The position numbers were made by a program, and so were the translations under genes. Shown here in pieces: positions 7,253 to 15,367 of a stretch of DNA of 64,000 nt (the first letter of the stretch is position 1; the number at the start of each line of letters is the position of its first letter). Under the pieces are notes generated by a model. The model saw nothing but the letters and a program-made list of their open reading frames with translations. It was not told the origin of the DNA and made no database searches. The DNA is taken from assembly GCF_001280845.1 (NCBI RefSeq), contig NZ_LGHP01000004.1:189261-253260 (forward strand). Reading direction: 5' to 3'. The stretch comes from Bacillus sp. FJAT-28004. Its GTDB lineage: Bacteria > Bacillota > Bacilli > Paenibacillales > Paenibacillaceae.

Positions 7253-8020
7253 TTAGCTCCTCAACTTCGGGCAGGTGGAGCAGTATTCTTCAACACTGGA
7301 GACCTCATAGTAGAAGCAGCAGGTTTTGCGAACCCGCGTAGGCGTATTAGAAACAGATGAGAATGTCGGTTTGCCATAAAAGCGGCTTATCGGGTTTTGT
7401 TTTTCCCCGAACAAAGCTCCAGGAGCCTGATGAATCAGATACTGAAAGTCTGCTCGGCCTCGGAATTGCTCTTGCTGTTCACCCGTTACCCCGATTCTTT
7501 TTTCGTATAGTGATAACACACGAACCGCAACATTTTCCCATAATATCGGTTTTGGTACGTTGGCCACTTTAGACATGACCGCTATTAATTTCCCTAAATT
7601 CCCGGCAAAATGATCTAGAATAACCGTATTGCGCCAAACATTCCTTTCGCTTGCTTCGGGCATTTCGACTTCAATATTGGCTAGACTGACATGCTCCAAC
7701 CAGGAGTGACCCGGTGAAGATTCAAGAAAGCAATTTTCAACAGATAAATCTAGTCCCTTGTTGTACACTGTCATAGCGTACAACAGCGGAACAGTGGTTA
7801 CGAAGGCGTACCTTTTAAAAAACTGCGAAGCTGTGATCATCTTCGATGGGGATTGTAGTAGCGCTGTCAGCCTGTCCAAATAATTAGAGCAATTCTCCTC
7901 ATCAAGCAAGTCCGAAGCTCTCACCGAATTAACAGAACGGGTTGCGCCATATTCATACAAGCCAAATTGTGAGTTCAAGTAATCCCATTCCACCTGCGTG
8001 ATCAGTGACTGCTTGTTCAT
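7253..8020 (-). CDS. FhuF-like [2Fe-2S] siderophore-iron reductase family protein
   Basis: 255 residues from the ATG with AGGGGG eight bases upstream. The C-terminus RKTCCFYYEVSSVEEYC then STCPKLRS gives the C-C-x(n)-C-x2-C pattern of FhuF-type proteins, which bind a 2Fe-2S cluster and reduce ferric siderophores in the cytoplasm. The N-terminal 200 residues (FFKRYAFVTTVPLLYAMTVYNKGL, HFAGNLGKLIAVMSKVANVPKPILWENV) fit the same family. It follows the binding lipoprotein by 36 bases, so the two are likely one iron-repressed operon. Confidence 0.8.
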   Translation of the reverse strand: MNKQSLITQVEWDYLNSQFGLYEYGATRSVNSVRASDLLDEENCSNYLDRLTALLQSPSKMITASQFFKRYAFVTTVPLLYAMTVYNKGLDLSVENCFLESSPGHSWLEHVSLANIEVEMPEASERNVWRNTVILDHFAGNLGKLIAVMSKVANVPKPILWENVAVRVLSLYEKRIGVTGEQQEQFRGRADFQYLIHQAPGALFGEKQNPISRFYGKPTFSSVSNTPTRVRKTCCFYYEVSSVEEYCSTCPKLRS

Positions 8021-8056
8021 AGACATAACCCCCTAGGACTCTCTGCTCAAAAGGAT

Positions 8057-9055
8057 TTAATTGAGCGCATCAGCGATCTGATCGACAACCAAATTGATCG
8101 CAATAGGTCCATAATAACCGATCCACTGCGCCGTGTTTTCGGCATATATCTTGCTTTCCTTAACCGCATTCAGACTTTTCCAAATCGCAGTATTCTGAAA
8201 TTCAGTTGTTAGCTCCAAATTCGTATCGTCCTGGAGTAGAAACATATGATCGGCAGCCAGTTCTGGGAGAACTTCAAGAGAAATCATCATACTTGAATCC
8301 TTACTGTTAACTGCCATTTTCGGTGGAGTCAGGCCTAGATCGTCGTATAGAATCTGTGAAGTTCGATGTGACGTCGTTTGGAGACGAATCATTTCATCTC
8401 TAGGCCGGATCAAGGCAACCGTTTGGCCCTTCATTTTGTCTGTTAATGCCGTTTTTAGTTCGCTTATTTTTTGTTTGTAACCATCAACCAGCGCTTGCGC
8501 CTCTTGTGGCTTATTCAAAATTTTCCCAAACTTCAACAGTACTGTCTGCCAATCCTCATTGCGCTCTAGTGTAATCGTCGGTGCGATTTTGAGTAAATCT
8601 TCGTAGATATCATCATGGAATTCCGTAGCGATGATGAGATCCGGTTCTATGGCAATGATTCCTTCCAGATTCGGTTCCACATACGTTCCGAGTAACGGGA
8701 TATTGCCCATCTTATCACCCAAATATGGAGGAAGCCCATTGTCAGTTTCAGCTACTACACTGCCTGCCGGCTGAAAGCCCAGCGCCAGCATTTGATCCGC
8801 GTACTGGACGTCCAACACAACAATTTTCTCTGGTACCTTCTCGAGCGTCATTTCACCCTTCAGATGCTTGATGGTGACCGGTGTTATGAGGACGGGCTTA
8901 TTTGCGGACTCATCATTTGTTGCTTGGGGTGGATTCGTCGTTCCTCCACCGGCGTTGTTGCTCCCTTGATTGGAGCTGTCTGAGCAAGCACCCAATATCA
9001 TTACTAAACTTACTAACAAGCTAAAGGTCCATGCTAATTTGATTTTCGGATACAT
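8057..9055 (-). CDS. Iron-siderophore ABC transporter substrate-binding lipoprotein
   Basis: 332 residues, GGAGG ten bases before ATG. Signal peptide ending LVMILGAC gives a lipid anchor. The mature part is a cluster-III (FecB/BtuF) binding protein: two Rossmann-like lobes joined by a helix, with EKIVVLDVQYADQMLALGFQPAG at lobe 1 and PDLIIATEFHDDIYEDLLKIAPT in the hinge approach. It is strikingly similar, segment by segment, to the C-terminal domain of the AraC protein at 9281 (both end near YGPIAxNxVVDQxA). No permease or ATPase gene is nearby, so it must work with subunits coded elsewhere. Confidence 0.9.
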   Translation of the reverse strand: MYPKIKLAWTFSLLVSLVMILGACSDSSNQGSNNAGGGTTNPPQATNDESANKPVLITPVTIKHLKGEMTLEKVPEKIVVLDVQYADQMLALGFQPAGSVVAETDNGLPPYLGDKMGNIPLLGTYVEPNLEGIIAIEPDLIIATEFHDDIYEDLLKIAPTITLERNEDWQTVLLKFGKILNKPQEAQALVDGYKQKISELKTALTDKMKGQTVALIRPRDEMIRLQTTSHRTSQILYDDLGLTPPKMAVNSKDSSMMISLEVLPELAADHMFLLQDDTNLELTTEFQNTAIWKSLNAVKESKIYAENTAQWIGYYGPIAINLVVDQIADALN

Positions 9056-9080
9056 ATGTATAATTCCTCCATTCCTTTAT

Positions 9081-9095
9081 TGAGAATGACACTCA
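9081..9095. promoter_or_regulatory. Fur-like box upstream of the binding lipoprotein
   Basis: TGAGAATGACACTCA fits the 7-1-7 Fur consensus TGATAATNATTATCA at 10 of 14 positions and is placed 26-40 bases before the start codon. Suggests repression by Fe2+-Fur. Confidence 0.5.
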
Positions 9096-9178
9096 TCGTC
9101 ACTTACAACACTATAACGACTCGCTCTGTTATCTTCAATGGATATTTGCGCCAAGAGCAATAGATTATGGCGACAAAA

Positions 9179-9222
9179 AAACACCGTTGCTCGAATCGAT
9201 GGATCCGGATACAACAGTGTTT
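9179..9222 (-). terminator. Terminator of the AraC-binding-protein fusion gene
   Basis: AAACACcGTTG / CAACaGTGTTT, one mismatch, long loop. Lies between the end of the regulator gene and the promoter region of the binding lipoprotein. Confidence 0.55.
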
Positions 9223-9280
9223 GTATAAGAAATGGATTATCAAAGCGCTAGTTATTCCTTGCAATTTACGATAAAACAAG

Positions 9281-11062
9281 TTATTTCGCATCCAAGAAAA
9301 CTTCCGCCACTTGATCGACCACTTGATTCATCGCGATAGGGCCGTAATAAGCAATCCAAATGCTCGCTTTGGCGTGGTAAACATGATGCTGCTGCACGGC
9401 GCGCAGACTTTTCCATGTAGTCGTGGTCTGAATCTCATCCGACCAAGCTTTACATTTATTGTCGGTCAATATGAAATAATGGTCTGCATCCAGCTCCGGC
9501 AAACCCTCCAAAGATATTATGGAGCTGGTTCTTTTACGGTCAACCGCTAACTTCGGAGGAAACAGCCCCAGATCTCTGTATAAAATCGCCGCCGTACGAT
9601 GAGCGCATGTATGCAGCCTAATGATATTATCCTGCGGCCGGATCATCGTTACTGACTGTCCATTTAGCTTGGCAGCCAGTGCCGATTTCAGACCACTGAT
9701 TTTGTTTTTATACAGCTGTAAGACCTGTTCCGCCTCAAGTTTCTTGCCCATAATCCGCCCGATGATTCGTAATGTTTCTCTCCAATCACGGTTTCGCTCG
9801 AGCATGATGGTCGGCGCTATATGCGTGAGGCTTTCATAAATGTTCTTCTGGAACTCGGTGCAAATGATCAGATCGGGCGCCAAAGCACGCAGTGCTTCGA
9901 GATCGGGTTCATCCAACGTTCCCAAGGGCTGGACCGCGTTCAACTTGCCGATCAGAAAGTCAGGAAAACTACTAAGATCTCCGGTTACCTTGACACTGCC
10001 CGCCGGCTGCTCACCTAGAGCCAGCATATGGTCCATAAACTGGGGATCCAGAACAGCAATTTTCTCAGGCTGCCGCTGGAGCAGCAGCTCGCCCTTAAGA
10101 TGAATGATCGTCCGCAGTGAGCGACGGATAACAGCATCCAGTGGATCTGACGGCACCTTCTTTGCGCTGCTGCCTGTTTCCAGATTAGGTGCGATTACAG
10201 CAATATTCTCCGGTTCATCACCTCTGGCTTGATGCATCGATTCTCGATACGTGCTTGGAGAAACGCCCGTGTAACGCTTAAATAATCGGCTGAAATAGTA
10301 GCTGTCCACATAACCGACTGCTTCGGCGATATCCTTGAGCCCTGCATTCGTACGACATAGTAATTCCTTGGCCTTGTCTATACGGATCTGCATTAGGTAG
10401 TCAATTGGCCCAAGAGCCAGCCGCTTGTTGAACATCCGCTGCATTGTCCGCGAGCTGCAATTCAATAGCGTGGCAAGTGTATCTGCTGTGATCGGTTCGG
10501 TATAGTGTTCATCCATATATCTGGCAGCCTGCAGCACGATATCCGGTGAAGCCTGCTCCAATCGCTGGTTCTGCAGTTGTCCCATCAGCTCGCATATGAG
10601 CTGATAAAATAACGATTTCACCTGTAGCTTCGCCAAGGCTTCCGGCTGGTCCCATTCCTGCTCCATACGAGACAAGGATATGAGTAGCTGAGCCGCATGA
10701 CTGACCACAAAACCATATTGGATCTCAAACGGTTCCGTGCTAGTCAGCAATTGAAGTAGATCTTGGCTGCACGGAAGCGGTAGATAGGCCTTATAATGTA
10801 TCACATAATATTCTAAAGGGTCGGTGATGTCCATGATCGTAACAACTGTATCTTTACCGGCGTGACATACATATCCACTCTTCACAAGGTGCTCTTCCCC
10901 GTCCAGTAGGAACCGAGCACAACCGCGTATCGTGTAAAATAGAGCGCTCGACGGGAGCTCGGTTATGTGCAAATGCTCGCCAATCGACAGCTTGATTCGC
11001 TGCACATCAATTATTTTCAGCGATGCATGGTTCCAAAGTATAAGGTGATTCTCCACAATCAT
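9281..11062 (-). CDS. AraC-family regulator fused to an iron-siderophore binding domain (Btr-like)
   Basis: 593 residues. Residues 1-150: cupin-like N-terminal region. About 170-275: two helix-turn-helix AraC domain (ADTLATLLNCSSRTMQRMF and LKDIAEAVGYVDSYYFSRLFKRYTGVSPSTYRE). About 310-593: full FecB-like binding domain without signal peptide, so cytoplasmic. Bacillus subtilis Btr has this architecture and activates ferri-bacillibactin uptake when it binds the siderophore. Located directly upstream of, and same strand as, the homologous binding lipoprotein, which is its probable target. The spacing of the only near ribosome binding site (TAGGAG) to the ATG is long. Confidence 0.92.
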   Translation of the reverse strand: MIVENHLILWNHASLKIIDVQRIKLSIGEHLHITELPSSALFYTIRGCARFLLDGEEHLVKSGYVCHAGKDTVVTIMDITDPLEYYVIHYKAYLPLPCSQDLLQLLTSTEPFEIQYGFVVSHAAQLLISLSRMEQEWDQPEALAKLQVKSLFYQLICELMGQLQNQRLEQASPDIVLQAARYMDEHYTEPITADTLATLLNCSSRTMQRMFNKRLALGPIDYLMQIRIDKAKELLCRTNAGLKDIAEAVGYVDSYYFSRLFKRYTGVSPSTYRESMHQARGDEPENIAVIAPNLETGSSAKKVPSDPLDAVIRRSLRTIIHLKGELLLQRQPEKIAVLDPQFMDHMLALGEQPAGSVKVTGDLSSFPDFLIGKLNAVQPLGTLDEPDLEALRALAPDLIICTEFQKNIYESLTHIAPTIMLERNRDWRETLRIIGRIMGKKLEAEQVLQLYKNKISGLKSALAAKLNGQSVTMIRPQDNIIRLHTCAHRTAAILYRDLGLFPPKLAVDRKRTSSIISLEGLPELDADHYFILTDNKCKAWSDEIQTTTTWKSLRAVQQHHVYHAKASIWIAYYGPIAMNQVVDQVAEVFLDAK

Positions 11063-11409
11063 AATATGATGTCAACTCCTATAGAGGATCTGTAGTTGGC
11101 TCTATCTAGTTAAGTCTATCTTTTTCCCTTAGAGATATCTCCATCTTAACACGATTAATCACAGAATTTGCAGCTTGATAAATGCATATCTAAATAAGTC
11201 TTGGATCTGATGGACACCTATTAATTTTAAAACCGTGTTAAGGTCGTGGACTTCCCAAGGAAATGAATTCCTTATAGGTTCACTTACATAAGATCGTCAA
11301 GAGCGAGTTAGAAGTGCTTTTGGCAACTAAAACATTCATTTTGGCTAAATCTTTTTGTCAATAGATCCTGTATTGTGGAGGTATTCCAACTAACAAGGAG
11401 GCAATCTTT
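11063..11409. other. Divergent promoter region of the fusion regulator and second PhyH gene
   Basis: 347 bases between the two divergent starts. AT-rich near the regulator side; GGAGG precedes the PhyH ATG. I could not pick out a clear Fur box or an unambiguous promoter. Confidence 0.5.
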
Positions 11410-12324
11410 ATGAGTTTGTCAAATCTACATTTTCCAGAAGTTGATGCCGGTATACAAGAGGTGATTACGGATGAACAAGCTCAGTTTTTTATCGACAATG
11501 GTTTTCTTATCATCCGGAATGTCATTCAAGGAGATGAGCTTCAATTGCTGCAGGATCAAAATTTCCAACTTGTGGAGAAAGGGATTGCAGGAGAGGCCAA
11601 TGACCCTGATTTCTTATACAGGATCCGCAATGATGGAGAACGGGTTTATTGGCGCACGGAGTTTGTGATCGATAAACAGGATGTCAACAAGGTGCTTTTG
11701 GGCCATCCATTTATCTTAAGGACTGTGGAGAAACTTCAAGGGAATAATTTTATTGCGACCTGGGACTCGCTTGTCGTCAAGGTCCCTAACAACGCTGCAA
11801 GCGTTCCTTGGCATCGCGACGCATCCGTACCGTTAGGCTGCACGGATCCCAGGCCTATATTCAATGTTGATTTCTATTTGGATTCCGCAGACGAAAAATC
11901 TTGCCTATGGGTCATCCCAGGCAGCAACCATTGGGATGCCGAAGCATCGCAATTGCGTTGTTCGCAGCAGGGTTTCAACTTCGAAGGGGCAGTACCCGTG
12001 CCAATGAACCCAGGCGATGTCATCTTACACAACATCCAACTGCTCCATGGTTCGCCGGAAGGCGACGGCAATGCGCTGCGCCGCACGATCTATTACGAGT
12101 TTAGGCCCGGGGAAGTCGAAGTCGAATTCGGGCCGCATACGCTCGAATATTTGACGCTCAAACAACAAGTGCTCCTTGCATGCATCGAACGCCGGAAGCA
12201 GGCGCCATACGCTCAAGGAGAGAAGCCGTACGAATACCGTCCCTCCGGCGCGCTGGCTGTTTCCGAACCTAAGCGCCCAGAAACGTATCGCGTGCCGCAC
12301 GAGAAATACTGGCGAGCTGAATAA
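11410..12324 (+). CDS. Phytanoyl-CoA dioxygenase (PhyH) family oxygenase, second copy
   Basis: 304 residues, ATG after AAGGAGG. Iron ligands H135-R-D137 (VPWHRDASVP) and H213 (LLHGSPEGDG), with R224/R225 for 2-oxoglutarate; TWDSLVVKVP and the long DFYLDSADEKSCLWVIPGSNH strand are typical PhyH. It is longer than, and only distantly like, the copy at 401, so it is probably a different substrate rather than a recent duplicate. Convergent with an AraC-type regulator 16 bases from its end. Confidence 0.92.
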   Translation: MSLSNLHFPEVDAGIQEVITDEQAQFFIDNGFLIIRNVIQGDELQLLQDQNFQLVEKGIAGEANDPDFLYRIRNDGERVYWRTEFVIDKQDVNKVLLGHPFILRTVEKLQGNNFIATWDSLVVKVPNNAASVPWHRDASVPLGCTDPRPIFNVDFYLDSADEKSCLWVIPGSNHWDAEASQLRCSQQGFNFEGAVPVPMNPGDVILHNIQLLHGSPEGDGNALRRTIYYEFRPGEVEVEFGPHTLEYLTLKQQVLLACIERRKQAPYAQGEKPYEYRPSGALAVSEPKRPETYRVPHEKYWRAE

Positions 12325-12340
12325 GAATTAGATCCGTCGA

Positions 12341-13195
12341 TTAGCAAATTAAATTAGAACAAAACTGGGATAAACTCTGCCCGGTTTTTTTCTTGAACAT
12401 CCGTCCGAAGGTATGTACGTCAGAATAGCCGACGGTTTCTGCAATTTGGCTAATGGACAAGTTGCTGTGAATGGCGAGCTCCTTGGCTTTGTTGATCCGG
12501 ATCCAAGCGAGATATTGAATAGGAGATGTGCCTAAATGCTTTCGGAATAGGAACAAGATATAGTTCTTGCTTAAGCCGGACACCTGTTCAAGATCCTTGA
12601 TTTGAATGTCGCGGTTAAAATGGTCGTGTAAATAATTTTTCATTAATACGAGTTTTGGCATGTGCAGGGCATCGCTTTTCGTTTGATTCGCATGTGTCTC
12701 TACCCATTGCGCAGCTTCAGCAAAAATTTGGAGCAACAGGCTTTGGCACCTGATTTGATGATTGAGACCCGGCTGGCGATAATGCGTGACGATCTGAGAA
12801 AGCAATGTTTCTACCGGTTGATCCGCATAATTGCCCAGCAGATGATTATCGCGGAACAAGTCGTCAAAGGGGAAGGATTGCGTGCCGAAGTGAAATACAA
12901 TCGAAATACAGACATAGGGATCGGAATCGACGGTTAGGATGGAGTGGCGTTCGTGCGGTCGGTGAAACAGAAGGTCTCCCCGCTTTGTCTCGTATTGGCA
13001 CCCTTCGATCGGATAATAAGCGAAGCCGTCGACGACATATTGCAGAACAAACTGCGACATTTCCCGATTTCTAATTTCCCAGCCTTTGGGTGCGTGAAAC
13101 ATGTGAGCGAGCGTGATATATGGCGGAAAGTAATAATGATTTAGCAGTCCAAGCGTTTCAACCGGACTTATATCCGAAAGATGATAATGATCCAC
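12341..13195 (-). CDS. AraC-family transcriptional regulator
   Basis: 284 residues, GTG start with AAAGGA nine bases upstream. N-terminal cupin (GDLLFHRPHERHSILTVDSDPY, about 70-91) and C-terminal AraC DNA-binding domain, about residues 180-280, with IKDLEQVSGLSKNYILFLF and ISQIAETVGYSDVHTFGRMFKKKTGQS. Tail to tail with the PhyH gene at 11410, the same family pairing seen at the left edge of the window but in the opposite arrangement. Sensed ligand unknown. Confidence 0.9.
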   Translation of the reverse strand: MDHYHLSDISPVETLGLLNHYYFPPYITLAHMFHAPKGWEIRNREMSQFVLQYVVDGFAYYPIEGCQYETKRGDLLFHRPHERHSILTVDSDPYVCISIVFHFGTQSFPFDDLFRDNHLLGNYADQPVETLLSQIVTHYRQPGLNHQIRCQSLLLQIFAEAAQWVETHANQTKSDALHMPKLVLMKNYLHDHFNRDIQIKDLEQVSGLSKNYILFLFRKHLGTSPIQYLAWIRINKAKELAIHSNLSISQIAETVGYSDVHTFGRMFKKKTGQSLSQFCSNLIC

Positions 13196-13570
13196 GGCAA
13201 AGGTCCTTTCATACTGTCGTTTTCATTAGAGATGTGGGAGAAATACTCATTGCTAAATGATCCCTTCTTGATAGAACTTGGTGGCTAATATGCGCGCCAG
13301 CTAATCGGCGTTCATCTTACGCATGCCGATTAGTGGGATTTGACTCCGATTATCGGTCCAGAGACGAGGCTGCCGTTTTATGTCGGCAGCCTCCCTTCAG
13401 CCTCTCAACTATCGCCACAACAACTCCGTTTTATTTAGCTATCGTACCCGTTAGCGTGATGAATAGCTCTCTATGTTACTTTCGCATCACTGTTAAATCT
13501 TTTTATTCGTGATGAACCTATGCTATACCTTTTAGCGATGCTCCTTTAGCGCTCAATTAAATATAGTGCA
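13196..13570. other. Intergenic region with two hairpins and a repeat box
   Basis: 375 bases without a gene. CTAATCGGC / GCCGATTAG form an inverted repeat at 13301-13333; the repeat-family hairpin and box follow at 13366-13460. The rest is AT-rich and shows nothing I can name. Confidence 0.55.
13366..13460 (+). repeat. Intergenic repeat: hairpin then CCCGTTAGC box
   Basis: Perfect 10-bp stem GAGGCTGCCG / CGGCAGCCTC (13366-13393), then CTCAACTATCGCC and TAGCTATCGTACCCGTTAGCG. Same order as the right part of the composite copies; the left box is not recognisable. Confidence 0.6.
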
Positions 13571-15367
13571 TTAATTTCTCAACGCTGCAGCAGGCTCAAT
13601 ACGGATTAACTTGTGGCTAGCTATTACGCTAATTACAATAACAACAACGCCTGTGGAAAGTATTGATACTATGATTTGTAATGGGGTAATAATAATTGCT
13701 AATTTGAAGACCATACCAATTATATAAACACAGCCAACGAGGACAGCATTAAAGATAGCCGACATTGTCGATAAAAGCAGATTTTCGCTTACAATCATTT
13801 TTTGTATTGTTCCTTTATTAAATCCCAAAGCCGACAGCAGCCCTAATTCCTTGTACCTCGAATTTTGCAGTTTGATAAGTAGTACTGTGCTGATAAACAA
13901 ACCAATTGCTAAAATTAGAATAGAAACGATCAAGAACAAACGGTTTAGACTGTTGAATGTGCTTTGCAATGCTCCTACTTCTGTGGCTGCAACTTTACTA
14001 TCGATTTTTTTGTCAGCAAGCATTTGACTGACTGATACAATATCTTCAAAGTCTGTTACATCGTAACTAATTGAATAGGATTTATCACCATCCATATTTT
14101 CATAGAAATCTTGTTCAATATCGGAGCTTACAAAGAAATCATCGTAACCTGCATTAAAAATGCCACTTATCGTAAGCGTGTATTCTTTTTCACCATATTT
14201 TAAGATAAGATCTTTTCCAATTAAGTTACTGATATTATTTTCAAACTTTTTAGCAAGGCTCGGACTAAGTGTGATTTCCTTTTCACCTGCTTTTGGCATA
14301 ACACCGTATGACATATTTTCAGTAGCCTTTGGCATAGGGTATTTTTCTGCCATAACTTCGGTTTTATCACCTAACCTTAATGTAACATCCGTTATTTTGT
14401 ATTGATAATAAACATTTTCGATACGTTCATCGGAATTCAGCATCTCATATACAGTTCCATCATCTTCGCCTTTGATATATCCGTTGCTAAAGGCTGTATT
14501 TTTATCCTTAAAATCTGAAATAGATTTTTCCATAATATTATCCGAAGATAAAGATAACATAAATGCAAGGATGCCTATGGAAATTGCAAGACTGACAGCA
14601 ATATAGCGTGAAATATGGACATTGAAGTTCTTAAGCCCTCGCTTGAACGCAGATCCTTTGTTAGCCATAGTTAAGCTAAGTTTATTATTAGTAGTAATAT
14701 CTGTTTGAGAATCGAGATTTTTTGCAATAATTTTTCCATTCTCGATATTAATAACGTCATCTGCATAGCTACAAACCTGTTGATCGTGAGTAATCACAAT
14801 AACCAACCGATCCTTCGAAATCTCTTTTAAAAGCTCCATGATTTCATTGGAGTTGCTGCGGTCTAATGCTCCTGTCGGCTCATCAGCCAACACAATACGA
14901 GGATTACTAATTATCGCTCTTGCAATCGCAGTTCTTTGCTTTTGACCGCCCGAAAGATTTTCTATTTTTTCATCAGTCTTATCAGTTAATCCCAGTTTAT
15001 TTATGAGTTCTTTGGCATTTCTTCTGTTTTCTTCTTCACTTGAAGTATTTAGCTCACAAGCAAGCAAAATGTTTTCAAGTACGGTATATCCGCTTAAGAG
15101 ATGGTAATTTTGAAAGATAAATCCGATATTTTCTCTGCGATATGCACATAATTCATCTGCGTTCAGTCTGCTGATTGAAGTACCCCACACTGTAATATCA
15201 CCGCTGTAAAGGCTGTCAAAGCCTGCAATCATATTAAGTAGAGTGCTTTTACCTGAGCCCGATGCACCTAGAATGCAAATAAGTCCTTTGCTTGGAAAAG
15301 TAAAGCTTGTATCATCTAGAATTAGCGAATGATCATATCTTTTTATAAGGTTTTTTATCTGAATCAT
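13571..15367 (-). CDS. Fused ABC transporter ATPase-permease (FtsX/MacB type)
   Basis: 598 residues. Residues 1-225: ATPase with Walker A GASGSGKST, signature LSGGQKQRTAIARA and Walker B RIVLADEPTGALD. Then a membrane helix (about 250-275), an extracytoplasmic domain, and three C-terminal helices of the FtsX permease fold. The start overlaps the stop of the previous gene by one base (TAATG), so the two fused half-transporters probably form a heterodimer. Genes of this type beside a two-component system usually act in antimicrobial peptide export, sensing or removal. Base composition is AT-rich, as across the block. Confidence 0.88.
   Translation of the reverse strand: MIQIKNLIKRYDHSLILDDTSFTFPSKGLICILGASGSGKSTLLNMIAGFDSLYSGDITVWGTSISRLNADELCAYRRENIGFIFQNYHLLSGYTVLENILLACELNTSSEEENRRNAKELINKLGLTDKTDEKIENLSGGQKQRTAIARAIISNPRIVLADEPTGALDRSNSNEIMELLKEISKDRLVIVITHDQQVCSYADDVINIENGKIIAKNLDSQTDITTNNKLSLTMANKGSAFKRGLKNFNVHISRYIAVSLAISIGILAFMLSLSSDNIMEKSISDFKDKNTAFSNGYIKGEDDGTVYEMLNSDERIENVYYQYKITDVTLRLGDKTEVMAEKYPMPKATENMSYGVMPKAGEKEITLSPSLAKKFENNISNLIGKDLILKYGEKEYTLTISGIFNAGYDDFFVSSDIEQDFYENMDGDKSYSISYDVTDFEDIVSVSQMLADKKIDSKVAATEVGALQSTFNSLNRLFLIVSILILAIGLFISTVLLIKLQNSRYKELGLLSALGFNKGTIQKMIVSENLLLSTMSAIFNAVLVGCVYIIGMVFKLAIIITPLQIIVSILSTGVVVIVISVIASHKLIRIEPAAALRN

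Noticed and set aside
9103-9291. 62-codon minus-strand open frame between regulator and binding protein
   Set aside because: No ribosome binding site and it covers the terminator and the promoter region of the next gene.
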